NCBI RefSeq assembly: GCF_022230955.1
Contig: NZ_JAKKFI010000049.1
Location: forward strand, 124,001 to 188,000
Reading direction: 5' to 3'
Length of the DNA stretch: 64,000 bases
From: Micromonospora cabrerizensis
GTDB lineage: Bacteria; Actinomycetota; Actinomycetes; Mycobacteriales; Micromonosporaceae
Shown: positions 21,537 to 29,646 of the stretch, piece after piece
How positions within the stretch are numbered: position 1 is the stretch's first letter
How the letters are laid out: each line of letters begins with the position of its first letter
Position numbers and translations under genes: made by a program
The notes under the pieces: generated by a model
Databases searched by the model: none
Told to the model about the DNA's origin: nothing
What the model saw: only the letters and a program-made list of their open reading frames with translations

Positions 21537-22493
21537 ATGCGTCGACCGACCCTGCTGCTCGTACTCCCGTTGTTGCTGGCGGCGGGCTGCGCCCGGACCA
21601 GCGTCGGCCCCGCTGACGGGCCCGGTGACCCGACGCGCCGTGCCGAGGCCTTCGACCAGCGGGCCGCCCGGGTCGCCGAGGCGTGGCAGCCCGGCCCCGA
21701 CTGGCGCTCCGGGTACGTCCCCCTGGAGGGGCCGACCGTGCTCACCGGTGACCCGCGCTTCACCCCGGACACCGAGACGGCCTTCCGAGCCGGGTGGTAC
21801 CGCGCGAAGGTCCCGATTCCGCCGATGCGGGTCGGCGGTGAGATCCGGTTCCCGGACGGCCGGCTGACGCTGCCGTTGGTCAGCGCCGCCGAGGCGTACC
21901 GGCAGCTCGACCAGGGTGACCCGCTGCCCTGCCCGGGTCGACCGAAGCGGCCCGGCCTGCCCACCCCCGGCGGCCCCACCGTCGAGCCGGGGCCGGATGG
22001 TTGGACCACCAGCACGGCCGCCCAGACCGCCTGCCTCCCGCTCACCGTCACCGGGGTCACCCTGGGCACCGTGCCGGTGCGGACGAGCCGGGGTGAGGCG
22101 CAGGTCCCGGCCTGGCTGTTCACCGTCGAGGAGCTGGCCACGCCGGTGGCCCGGCTCGCCGTCGCACCCACGGCGGTCAACCGGGTGCCCGAGCCCACCG
22201 CGCCGGCCGGGCCGATGCCGGACGGGTTGGTGTCCGCTCAGGACCTCGCGGCGGTCGACGGTGCCCGGTTGACCGTGCGGCTCGGCGTCGGCGCCTGCGA
22301 CAGCGCGATCACGCCGCTGGTGTGGGAACGGCCGGACGTCGTGGTGGTCGGCGGCAGCGTCACCCGGAGCGCCGACGTCTGCCCCGCCATCCTCAAGATG
22401 GAACCGGTCACCGTCACCCTCGCGGCGCCGCTGGGCGCCCGGCCGGTGCTGGACGTGTCCACCGGCGGCGCGCTGTCGATCGCCTCGCGCTGA
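21537..22493 (+). CDS. Putative lipoprotein of unknown function
   Basis: A 318-residue exported lipoprotein: MRRPTLLLVLPLLLAAGC is a type II signal peptide with acylated Cys18. The mature part is Pro-rich with no repeats and contains several Cys (RLGVGACDS, CLPLTVTG, DVCPAIL) that may form disulfides outside the cell. No enzyme motif was found. It starts 39 bases after the preceding gene and could be cotranscribed with it. It is convergent with the ThDP enzyme downstream. Confidence 0.75.
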   Translation: MRRPTLLLVLPLLLAAGCARTSVGPADGPGDPTRRAEAFDQRAARVAEAWQPGPDWRSGYVPLEGPTVLTGDPRFTPDTETAFRAGWYRAKVPIPPMRVGGEIRFPDGRLTLPLVSAAEAYRQLDQGDPLPCPGRPKRPGLPTPGGPTVEPGPDGWTTSTAAQTACLPLTVTGVTLGTVPVRTSRGEAQVPAWLFTVEELATPVARLAVAPTAVNRVPEPTAPAGPMPDGLVSAQDLAAVDGARLTVRLGVGACDSAITPLVWERPDVVVVGGSVTRSADVCPAILKMEPVTVTLAAPLGARPVLDVSTGGALSIASR

Positions 22494-22530
22494 CCGGCCG
22501 CTCGCCGGACGGCAGCAGGGCCAGCACGGC

Positions 22531-24126
22531 TCAGAGGATGCTGGGCACGTCGGTGCTGATCGGCACGGGCAGCACGGTGGGTCCGTCGGCGCGCAGCCCG
22601 GTGGCGAGTGCCGCGCCGAGCTGGTCCGGGGTCTCCACGACCTCGGTGGCGCAGCCGTAGCCGGCCGCGATCGCGACGATGTCCAACCCCGGCAGGTCCA
22701 GGCCGGGCACCCCGGGGGTGTCCTTCAGCTCCGCGAACGCCTTGAGGATCGCGTACTGCTGGTTGACTGGGACGACGACCACCACCGGCAGGGCGAGGCG
22801 CGCGGCGGTCCACAGCGCCTGCACCGAGTAGTGGAACGAGCCGTCGCCGATCACCGCCACCACCGGTCGGTCGCGCCCGGTGTCCCGCTCGGCGAGTGCC
22901 ACCCCGATCGCGGCCGGCAGGCCGTAGCCGAGGCCTCCGCTGGCCATCGTGAAGTACGACGCCGGGCGTCTGATCTTGAGCTGACGGCGCAGCGCGGCCA
23001 GATTGGATGGTGACTCCTGGACCAGCACGGCGTCCTCCGGCCAGTGCGCGGCCAGCGCGGCGAACAGGGCGTCGGCGCTCAGTGGGGTGGTGACCTCGGG
23101 TGGTGCCGGTGCGTCCCGCCGGGTGGGCGGCTGCCGGCCGGCCGTCGGCACGCGTTCGACCAGCGCGGCCAGGGTCAGCCCCGGGTCGCCGAGCAGGCTG
23201 TCCCCGACCGGGGCGCGGGCGGCCTCGTCGGCGTCGTCCGTGACGTGCAGCAGCCGGGTGCCGTCGGGCAGGTGCCCGCCCGGCACGTACGGGTAGTAGC
23301 GGAACACCGGGGCGCCGACGACCAGCACGGTGTCGTGCCCGCGCAGCGCCTCGGCCAGGGGACCGATCGCGTACGGCAGCACCCCGCGAAAGTGGGGGTG
23401 GTCCTCGGGGAACACGGCCCGCTCGGTGGCCGGGGCCGACCAGACCGGTGCGGCCAGCAGTTCGGCCAGTGCGACCGCCGTCGGCCAACTCCCGGAGCGG
23501 TCCACCCCCGGCCCGTACACCAGAACGGGATTCTGACTGCCGGCGAGGATCCGGGCGAACTCGTCCAACCGCTCGGGGTCCGGCGCGAACCGGGTGGCCA
23601 CCGAGCGCGTCGCGGGCGGCGGGTCGGCGGTCTGGGCCCAGTCGTCCATCGGCAGGGAGAGGTAGACCGGCCCGGCGGGTGGCTGCACCGCCGTCGCGTA
23701 CGCCCGCAGCACCGCCGCGGGGATGTCCTGCGCCCGGGCCGGCTCGTAGGCCCACTTGACGTACGGCTGGGGCAGCTCGGTGGGTCGGCGGTTGGCCAAC
23801 CGGGGTTCGAGCAGCAGCATCTCCCGGGTCTGCTGGCCGGCGCTGACGATCAGCGGGGTCTTGTTGTGCCAGGCGGTGACCAGGTTGCCCATGCCGTTGC
23901 CGGTGCCCGGGGCGGTGTGCAGGTTGACGTGGGCGGGTCGTCCGGTCGCCTGGGCGTACCCGTCGGCCATCGCCACGGCGGTCGCCTCGTGCAGCGCGTG
24001 GACGTAGTGGAAGTCGGCGGGGAAGTCCCGCAGGAACGGCTCCTCGGTGGAGCCGGGGTTGCCGAAGACAGTGGTCATGCCGAGGGTGCGGAGCACGTCG
24101 TATGTCGCGTCCCGGACCGTTGTCAT
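22531..24126 (-). CDS. mdlC: Benzoylformate decarboxylase-like ThDP enzyme
   Basis: A 531-residue thiamine-diphosphate enzyme that should decarboxylate benzoylformate (or a similar 2-oxo acid) to the aldehyde. With the ATG at 24126 the numbering falls exactly on Pseudomonas putida BFD: Ser26 (GNPGS), Glu47 (ALHEA) and His70 (NLH); the other active-site His is in HPHFRGVLP. The ThDP/Mg motif is GDGSFHYSVQAL to VNQQYAIL. The ribosome-binding site GGAGG lies nine bases upstream. No other mandelate-pathway gene is next to it, so the natural substrate is open. Confidence 0.85.
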   Translation of the reverse strand: MTTVRDATYDVLRTLGMTTVFGNPGSTEEPFLRDFPADFHYVHALHEATAVAMADGYAQATGRPAHVNLHTAPGTGNGMGNLVTAWHNKTPLIVSAGQQTREMLLLEPRLANRRPTELPQPYVKWAYEPARAQDIPAAVLRAYATAVQPPAGPVYLSLPMDDWAQTADPPPATRSVATRFAPDPERLDEFARILAGSQNPVLVYGPGVDRSGSWPTAVALAELLAAPVWSAPATERAVFPEDHPHFRGVLPYAIGPLAEALRGHDTVLVVGAPVFRYYPYVPGGHLPDGTRLLHVTDDADEAARAPVGDSLLGDPGLTLAALVERVPTAGRQPPTRRDAPAPPEVTTPLSADALFAALAAHWPEDAVLVQESPSNLAALRRQLKIRRPASYFTMASGGLGYGLPAAIGVALAERDTGRDRPVVAVIGDGSFHYSVQALWTAARLALPVVVVVPVNQQYAILKAFAELKDTPGVPGLDLPGLDIVAIAAGYGCATEVVETPDQLGAALATGLRADGPTVLPVPISTDVPSIL

Positions 24127-24484
24127 CGCCACCCGCCTCCGTGTCGCGGGCAGGGACGATCGCGGTCGTCCTCCCGATCAGCCGAATCTATCGGGATGTG
24201 ACGGACCTTTCGGGCTTTTCACCGCCGTCGGTGGTCCGGATCGTTCGATCACCAGGAGGTTCGCGGTCGGGGTCGTCGACCCTCCGTCTCAACTGTCCGA
24301 TCACCTGCCGTTCAGACCTTAGCCAGCACCCGGGACGCAGGCTATGGTGCCAGGCATGGCGTTGACAGCGCGGCTGATCCCGGCGCACCGGGCGGATCCG
24401 GCAGATGACCGATCCCCGGCGCGGGCTCACGGTTGACGGGTGTGTGGGATGCAGGGAGAGGGCCAGGCGATCGGCGGACGAGCC
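24127..24484. other. Divergent intergenic region between mdlC-like gene and yqgE
   Basis: About 350 bases without a supported gene. TATGGT at about 24343 could be a -10 box toward yqgE. A 25-codon frame from 24358 has no ribosome-binding site and is not called. Confidence 0.4.
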
Positions 24485-25039
24485 ATGGAGTCGATGACCG
24501 GGCGGCTGCTGGTCGCGACTCCGGCGCTCAAGGACCCGAACTTCGACCGTACGGTGGTGCTGCTGGTCGCCCACGAGCCGGGCGGTGCGCTCGGCGTGGT
24601 GCTGAACCGCGCCACGGAGGTGCCGGTGGCCGAGGTGCTCGGCGACTGGAGTGACCTGGCCCGGCACCCGGCGGTGCTCTTCGAGGGTGGCCCGGTGCAG
24701 CCCGACTCGGCCATCTGCCTGGCCCGTATGCGGCACCCGATGCGCCGGCTGAAGGGCTTCCACCAGGTCTCCGGGGCGGTCGGCACGATCGACCTGTCGG
24801 TCGACCCGGAGCGGCTGCGGGAGAGCATCGGTGGCATCCGTGTCTTCGCCGGCTACTCCGGCTGGGGCAGCGGCCAGTTGGAGCAGGAGATCGCCGACGG
24901 CTCCTGGTTCCTGCTGGACGCGTTGCCCGGTGACGCCTTCGTCGACCGGCCCGACGACCTGTGGCCGATGGTGCTGCGCCGGCAGGGCGGGATGATGGCC
25001 GCGGTCGCGCACTTCCCGCCGGACGTGGCGCTCAACTGA
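24485..25039 (+). CDS. YqgE/AlgH family protein
   Basis: A 184-residue protein of the UPF0301 (YqgE/AlgH) family. It opens MESMTGRLLVATPALKDPNF and contains the conserved blocks GALGVVLNRATE, LFEGGPVQPDS and GYSGWGSGQLEQE. AlgH affects alginate regulation in Pseudomonas, but the biochemical function is unknown. The ATG at 24485 gives the normal family length; an ATG at 24449 in the same frame would add 12 residues outside the domain. Confidence 0.92.
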   Translation: MESMTGRLLVATPALKDPNFDRTVVLLVAHEPGGALGVVLNRATEVPVAEVLGDWSDLARHPAVLFEGGPVQPDSAICLARMRHPMRRLKGFHQVSGAVGTIDLSVDPERLRESIGGIRVFAGYSGWGSGQLEQEIADGSWFLLDALPGDAFVDRPDDLWPMVLRRQGGMMAAVAHFPPDVALN

Positions 25040-25127
25040 CCCGGCTCGGCGGGGGACCCCGCGAGATGACCATGCGGGCCGGTCTGTGTATAGTTTCCCA
25101 GTGCCCGGGCGACCGGGACAACAGCAA

Positions 25128-25200
25128 GGGGCCGTGGCGCAGCTGGTAGCGCACCACACTGGCAGTGTGGGGGTCAGGGGTTCGAGTCCCCTCGGCTCCA
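25128..25200 (+). tRNA. tRNA-Ala (anticodon GGC)
   Basis: 73 bases, acceptor stem GGGGCCG/CGGCTCC, D arm GCGCAGCTGGTAGCGC, anticodon stem CCACA/TGTGG with loop CTGGCAG (anticodon GGC at 25161-25163, reading GCC), T arm with GGTTCGAGTCC. The discriminator is A25200; CCA is not encoded (CCC follows). Confidence 0.97.
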
Positions 25201-25209
25201 CCCTTGTGA

Positions 25210-25243
25210 AACGCCCTGACCGGCAAGATCCGGTCAGGGCGTT
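25210..25243 (+). terminator. Intrinsic terminator of tRNA-Ala
   Basis: Perfect 14-bp stem AACGCCCTGACCGG (25210-25223) with its complement (25230-25243), loop CAAGAT, running into TTTT. The same stem recurs at 25796-25830. Confidence 0.92.
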
Positions 25244-25334
25244 TTCCGTTGCGGCCGGGCCCGCCGCGCGCACGAGCAGCCCCCCGTTCGGCCGGTATCT
25301 AGACTGACGTCAGCCGATGCGTCAGGAGGTGGCC

Positions 25335-25697
25335 GTGCTGGCCGGAGCGTTCATCTCGGTGGTCTACGCATTCCTCGGGTGGCTCGTCGCATTCACCGCC
25401 AGAGCCTCGCTGCGGCCGTCGGTGGACAGGTATCGCAGCCCGGGGGTGCGCACCGCCGCGACCATGAGATCGACCGAGCACTGGTACGCGGCGCACCGCC
25501 GGGTCGAGCGGCCGTTGTACCGGACCGGGATCCTGTTGGCCGTCGTGTCTCCGCTGCCGGTCGTCCTCGGCACCGCCTTCGGCGACCCGCCGGTGATCGC
25601 GGCGGTCCTGGTGCTCGCCGTGCTGGTCGTGCCCTACCTGCTCTACCTGGGCTACGTCGGCGACCGGGCTGCCCTCGCCGTGGACGACGGGTCCTGA
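25335..25697 (+). CDS. SdpI-like small membrane protein
   Basis: A 120-residue protein with three hydrophobic segments (LAGAFISVVYAFLGWLVAF; TGILLAVVSPLPVVLG; VIAAVLVLAVLVVPYLLYLG). Between the first two lies GVRTAATMRSTEHWYAAHRRV, which resembles the signature of SdpI, the immunity protein against the Bacillus SdpC killing factor (RT followed by W and AHR). In actinobacteria such proteins usually stand alone and their role is unknown. GTG at 25335 was chosen for AGGAGG at 25324; an ATG at 25317 is the alternative. Confidence 0.65.
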   Translation: MLAGAFISVVYAFLGWLVAFTARASLRPSVDRYRSPGVRTAATMRSTEHWYAAHRRVERPLYRTGILLAVVSPLPVVLGTAFGDPPVIAAVLVLAVLVVPYLLYLGYVGDRAALAVDDGS

Positions 25698-25795
25698 CCG
25701 GGGTGCCCACAGTGAGTGGGCGCCTGGCGCACCGGTTCCTCCTTCGAAGCGCCGCGCCACCGCCGCCGCTCCGACGGGCAGTTCCGCCGCACGCG

Positions 25796-25830
25796 AAACG
25801 CCCTGACCGGATGACCCGGTCAGGGCGTTT
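25796..25830. terminator. Bidirectional terminator with duplicated stem
   Basis: Perfect 15-bp stem, arms 25796-25810 and 25816-25830, loop ATGAC, flanked by AAA and TTT. It lies between the convergent SdpI-like and rpmJ genes, and its stem equals that of the tRNA-Ala terminator 590 bases upstream. Confidence 0.9.
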
Positions 25831-25858
25831 GTCGACTGTATGTCCGGTGCGGGCTGGA

Positions 25859-25981
25859 TCAGCCCTGGCGGCTCTTCCACTGCGGGTTGGCGCGGTTCAC
25901 CACGACCACCCGGCCGCGACGGCGGACCACCACCGAACCCGGCTTCTGCTTCAGCGCACGCAACGAGCTACGTACCTTCAT
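25859..25981 (-). CDS. rpmJ: 50S ribosomal protein L36, zinc-free form
   Basis: A 40-residue protein, [20 protein letters not shown] onward, ending NPQWKSRQG. The four metal-binding residues of ordinary L36 are missing, so this is the C-minus (YkgO-type) paralogue. In other bacteria these replace the zinc-binding form under zinc shortage and are repressed by Zur. AGGAGG lies close upstream of the ATG. The inverted repeat at 26004-26020 overlaps a possible -10 box. It has no operon partner; the next gene is divergent. Confidence 0.93.
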   Translation of the reverse strand: MKVRSSLRALKQKPGSVVVRRRGRVVVVNRANPQWKSRQG

Positions 25982-26003
25982 CTCTGCCTCCTCGGTGCAA
26001 GCG

Positions 26004-26020
26004 GTTCCGAGTATCGAAAC
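26004..26020 (-). promoter_or_regulatory. Possible operator/promoter of the zinc-free L36 gene
   Basis: Inverted repeat GTTCCGA-GTA-TCGAAAC (one mismatch). Read on the minus strand it contains GATACT, a good -10 candidate about 30 bases before the rpmJ start. It is not a clear match to the Zur consensus. Confidence 0.35.
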
Positions 26021-26105
26021 GCTGCACCCACCCGCCGGATTCCCGCCAGCCAACCGTCGAACCTTTGCCGCCCGCCGGCCGTACCAGTGGGCGGAGGTCA
26101 TCCTC

Positions 26106-27014
26106 ATGTCCGTACGCCGGCTCTTCGCCATGGTGCTGGTCGCTGCCGCGACCGTGCCGCTGGCAGCCACGCCCGCCGCCGCCCACGGCGCACCGACCAA
26201 CCCGGTCAGTCGGGCGGCGGCCTGCGGGCCCGAGGGCCGGTACGCGGCCACCAGCGCCTGCCAGGCGGCGGTCCAGGCGGGCGCGGCGGTACGCGAATGG
26301 GACAACGTGCGCGTCGCGGCGATCAACGGTCGGGACCGGGAACGGATCCCGAACGGTGAGTTGTGCAGCGGTGGGCTGTCCGCGTACCGGGGGCTGGATC
26401 TGCCCCGCACGGACTGGCCGAGCACCGAGCTGACCACCGGCGCGAAATTCACCTTCACGTACCGGACCACGATCGAGCACCGGGGCACCTTCCGGCTCTA
26501 CGTCACCACGCCCGATTACGACCCCCGTGAGCCGTTGACCTGGGCGGATCTGGAAGCGCGCCCGTTTCTGACGGTCAAGGACCCGCCGGTGCGGGCCGGG
26601 GCGTACCAGTTGGCGGGTCGGCTGCCGGCGGGTCGCGACGGTCGGCACCTGATCTACACGATCTGGCAGAACTCCAACACCCCGGACACCTACTACTCCT
26701 GCTCGGACGTGGTGTTCCGGGGCGCGAAGGCCACCGCGTCGAAGGCCACCGCGTCGAAGAGCGCGCCGCGTACCCCCGCTGGTGCACCGGCTGCCTCCGG
26801 GTCGGCGGTGGCGGCGGCGGCCGACCCGGGCGTGCCGGTGGCGTCGGTGACCGACCTCCGCGGCCGGTGGCCGATGCTGGCCGGCGTCGCCGGCGCGCTG
26901 GTGCTGCTGCTGTTGCTGGTCGGCGCGAGCCGGCGACGTCGGGGCGCCGCCGCACCCGTCGGGCGGCAGTGCGAGGTACGCAACCACCGGGCCGGGCGGC
27001 GTCGGATCTGGTGA
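26106..27014 (+). CDS. Membrane-anchored AA10 lytic polysaccharide monooxygenase
   Basis: A 302-residue copper enzyme that oxidatively cleaves chitin or cellulose. The signal peptide ends PAAA so that His27 becomes the N-terminal copper ligand ([11 protein letters not shown]); the second brace histidine is His125 in [33 protein letters not shown] is the conserved C-terminal part of the domain. After a Thr/Ser/Ala/Pro linker ([11 protein letters not shown]) comes a membrane segment ([16 protein letters not shown]) and a basic tail, so the enzyme stays on the cell surface. No carbohydrate-binding module and no sortase motif are seen. Confidence 0.9.
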   Translation: MSVRRLFAMVLVAAATVPLAATPAAAHGAPTNPVSRAAACGPEGRYAATSACQAAVQAGAAVREWDNVRVAAINGRDRERIPNGELCSGGLSAYRGLDLPRTDWPSTELTTGAKFTFTYRTTIEHRGTFRLYVTTPDYDPREPLTWADLEARPFLTVKDPPVRAGAYQLAGRLPAGRDGRHLIYTIWQNSNTPDTYYSCSDVVFRGAKATASKATASKSAPRTPAGAPAASGSAVAAAADPGVPVASVTDLRGRWPMLAGVAGALVLLLLLVGASRRRRGAAAPVGRQCEVRNHRAGRRRIW

Positions 27015-27041
27015 CCCGACCCGCCCGAGGCCCGGCGGTGT

Positions 27042-28037
27042 TCAGCCCAGGTGCTGCTCGATCTCGGCCAGCTCGTCGGCGGTGAAGTCGAGGTTGTCGA
27101 GCGCGGCGATGTTGGTCTCCAACTGCTCGACGCTGCTCGCCCCGATGATCAGACTGGTCATCCGCGGGTCGCGCAGCGCCCAGGCCAGCGCCAGCTGGGC
27201 GAGGGACTGCCCGCGCCGCTCGGCGACCGCGCCGAGACCCCGGATGGTGGCCATCTTCTCGTCGCTGAGGTCGCTCTCGTTGAGGAAGACGCTGGTGCGC
27301 ACCCGGGAGTCGGCCGGGATGCCACCCAGGTAGCGGTCGGTCAGCAGCCCCTGAGCCAGCGGGCTGTACGCGATGCACCCCGCGCCGACCTGCTCCAGCG
27401 TGTCGAGCAGGCCGTCGGACTCGGTCCAGCGGTTGAGCATCGAGTACGACGGCTGGTTGATCAGCAGCGGCGTGCCCAGGTCGCGCAGGATCGCGGCGGC
27501 ACGGGCGGTCTGCTCGGAGTTGTAGTTCGAGATGCCGACGTAGAGCGCCTTGCCGGAACGGACGGCCGCGTCGAGCGCGCCCATCGTCTCCTCCAGCGGG
27601 GTGTCCGGGTCGAACCGGTGCGAGTAGAAGATGTCGACGTAGTCCAGCCCCATCCGGGCCAGCGACTGGTCCAGCGACGAGATCAGGTTCTTGCGCGAAC
27701 CCCACTCGCCGTACGGGCCGGGCCACATGAGGTAGCCGGCCTTGCTGGAGATGACCAGCTCGTCCCGGTACGCCCTCAGGTCGGTGGCGAGCATCCGGCC
27801 GAAGTTCTCCTCCGCCGAACCGGGCGGTGGGCCGTAGTTGTTGGCCAGGTCGAAGTGGGTGACACCCAGGTCGAAGGCACGCCGGACGATGTCGCGCTGC
27901 CGTTCGAAGGGGCGGTCCGGACCGAAGTTGTGCCAGAGCCCGAGGGAGACGGCGGGCAGCCGCAGGCCACTGCGCCCGCTGCGCCGGTAGGTCATGGAGT
28001 CGTAGCGGTCATCCGCGGCGAGGTAGGTCACGATCAT
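27042..28037 (-). CDS. Aldo/keto reductase (KAb/YghZ-like)
   Basis: A 331-residue NADPH-dependent oxidoreductase. Catalytic tetrad: Asp and Tyr in FDLANNYGPP, Lys in VISSKAGY, His in FYSHRFDPD. The wording MTYRRSGRSGLRLP and LGLWHNFGPDRPFE is typical of the YghZ (L-glyceraldehyde 3-phosphate reductase) subgroup, which detoxifies methylglyoxal-like aldehydes. The ATG at 28037 begins MIVTYLAADDRY; MTYRRSG a little later is an alternative. It is divergent from another aldo/keto reductase. Confidence 0.9.
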   Translation of the reverse strand: MIVTYLAADDRYDSMTYRRSGRSGLRLPAVSLGLWHNFGPDRPFERQRDIVRRAFDLGVTHFDLANNYGPPPGSAEENFGRMLATDLRAYRDELVISSKAGYLMWPGPYGEWGSRKNLISSLDQSLARMGLDYVDIFYSHRFDPDTPLEETMGALDAAVRSGKALYVGISNYNSEQTARAAAILRDLGTPLLINQPSYSMLNRWTESDGLLDTLEQVGAGCIAYSPLAQGLLTDRYLGGIPADSRVRTSVFLNESDLSDEKMATIRGLGAVAERRGQSLAQLALAWALRDPRMTSLIIGASSVEQLETNIAALDNLDFTADELAEIEQHLG

Positions 28038-28107
28038 GAGCCTAGCTCCGGCCCGTGCTGGCGGGGATCGGGCGTGTGAACCAGGACATCGGGGTAGTTT
28101 CGACGCC

Positions 28108-29088
28108 ATGCGTTTCATTGCGCTCGACACCCCCAAACCGCTGTCCAAGATCGGGCTGGGCACCTGGCAGTTCGGCTCCCGGGAGTGGGGCTACGGCCCG
28201 GCCTTCGAGAAGCAGGCGGCGCAGATCGTCCGGCGGGCCGTGGAACTGGGCGTGACCGTGTTCGACAGCGCGGAGATCTACGGCTTCGGGCGCAGCGAAC
28301 GGATCCTCGGCGCAGCCCTCGGCGACGACCGGCCCAAGGTGGTGGTCGCCACCAAGATCCTGCCGGTCCTGCCGGTGGCCGCGGTGGTGCAGCAGCGGGC
28401 GGTCGCCTCCGCGGCCCGGCTCGGCGTCACCAGCATCGACCTCTACCAGGTGCACCAGCCCAACCCGCTGGTCGCCGACCACACCACCATGCGCGGAATG
28501 CGGACCCTGCAGGACGTCGGGCTGGTCGGCGAGGTCGGGGTCAGCAACTACGGGCTGCGCCGCTGGCAGGTCGCCGAGGCGGCGCTCGGCCGGCGGGTGC
28601 TCAGCAACCAGGTCCGGTACAACATGCTGGACCGGGCACCCGAGCAGGACCTGCTGCCGTACGCGCGCCAGACCGGTCGGGTGGTCATCGCCTACAGCCC
28701 GCTGGCGCAGGGCTTCCTCTCCGGCCGCTACGACGCGAAGAACCCGCCGAGCGGCGCGGTCCGGCGGGCCAACCCGTACTTCCTGCCGGAAAACCTGGAA
28801 CGCGGCGCGGTCCTGATCGACACCCTGCGCCAGGTGGCCGACGCACACGACGCCACCCCCAGCCAGATCGCGCTGGCCTACCTGCTGCGCCACCCGAACG
28901 TGCTCGCCATCCCCGGGGCCTCCGGGGTGGAACAGATGGAACGCAACGCCGCCGCCGCGGACATCGACCTCGCCGACGACGAGTACGCCGCCCTGGCCGA
29001 GACCGCGAAACGCTTCCGCCCGGTCACCGGCCTCGCCGCGATGCCGGCGATGGTGCGCGCCCGGTTCGCCAGCCCAACGGAGAAGTGA
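28108..29088 (+). CDS. Aldo/keto reductase
   Basis: A 326-residue member of the same superfamily but a different subgroup from its divergent neighbour: tetrad residues in FDSAEIYGFG (Asp, Tyr), VVVATKI (Lys) and YQVHQPNP (His). NADPH binding lies in the C-terminal part (IPGASGVEQMERN). ATG at 28108; only 70 bases separate the two divergent starts, so promoters overlap and may be coregulated. The hemerythrin gene follows five bases after the stop. Confidence 0.92.
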   Translation: MRFIALDTPKPLSKIGLGTWQFGSREWGYGPAFEKQAAQIVRRAVELGVTVFDSAEIYGFGRSERILGAALGDDRPKVVVATKILPVLPVAAVVQQRAVASAARLGVTSIDLYQVHQPNPLVADHTTMRGMRTLQDVGLVGEVGVSNYGLRRWQVAEAALGRRVLSNQVRYNMLDRAPEQDLLPYARQTGRVVIAYSPLAQGFLSGRYDAKNPPSGAVRRANPYFLPENLERGAVLIDTLRQVADAHDATPSQIALAYLLRHPNVLAIPGASGVEQMERNAAAADIDLADDEYAALAETAKRFRPVTGLAAMPAMVRARFASPTEK

Positions 29089-29093
29089 GCACA

Positions 29094-29591
29094 GTGGACG
29101 ACATCACCGCGCTGATCCTGGACGACCACGCCGCCTTCCGGCGCGGCTTCGCCCGCCTCGACGACGCCCGCGACGAGCACGAGATGCTCGCCATCTGGGA
29201 CGCCCTAGCCCTGCACCTGGACATCCACGCCGAGGCGGAGGAGGCGATCCTCTACCCGCACCTGGTCAAGCACGGCGACGACGGCGAGGACGAGACCGCC
29301 GACGCGATCGGCGACCACAACAAGATCCGGGACGCCATCGCCGAGGCGAAGCTGCACCCGGTCGGTTCGGAACAGTGGTGGGAGGCGGTCGGCACCGCCC
29401 GCCGGGAGAACAGCGAGCACCTCGCCGAGGAGGAGGACGAGGCGCTGCCCGACTTCCGCCGGCACGCCAGCACCGAACTCCGCGCCGAGCTGGGCCAACG
29501 CTGGCTGACCTTCTACGGCGAGCACAAGAATGGCCGCAACCTGCCGTTCCGCGACAAGGACCCCCAGCAGTACGTGGCCGACCACCGCTGA
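29094..29591 (+). CDS. Hemerythrin HHE-domain protein
   Basis: A 165-residue helical di-iron protein. Metal ligands can be placed: His in DDHAAFRRGF, His and Glu in HLDIHAEAEEAIL, His in YPHLVKHG and DHNKIRDA, and His with Glu in NSEHLAEEEDE. Such proteins bind oxygen or nitric oxide or serve in redox stress. GTG at 29094, directly behind the aldo/keto reductase, suggests a two-gene unit for redox defence. Confidence 0.92.
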   Translation: MDDITALILDDHAAFRRGFARLDDARDEHEMLAIWDALALHLDIHAEAEEAILYPHLVKHGDDGEDETADAIGDHNKIRDAIAEAKLHPVGSEQWWEAVGTARRENSEHLAEEEDEALPDFRRHASTELRAELGQRWLTFYGEHKNGRNLPFRDKDPQQYVADHR

Positions 29592-29646
29592 GATCTCCCC
29601 GGCACGGGGGAGTCGCCGAGCCGGGTTCGGGCACGAGAATGACGAG

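Noticed and set aside
24358..24435. Small peptide gene upstream of yqgE
   Set aside because: 25 codons, no ribosome-binding site, no recognisable sequence.
25128..25200. Phage attachment site in tRNA-Ala
   Set aside because: No integrase and no repeated tRNA 3' end within the window; only the terminator stem is repeated.
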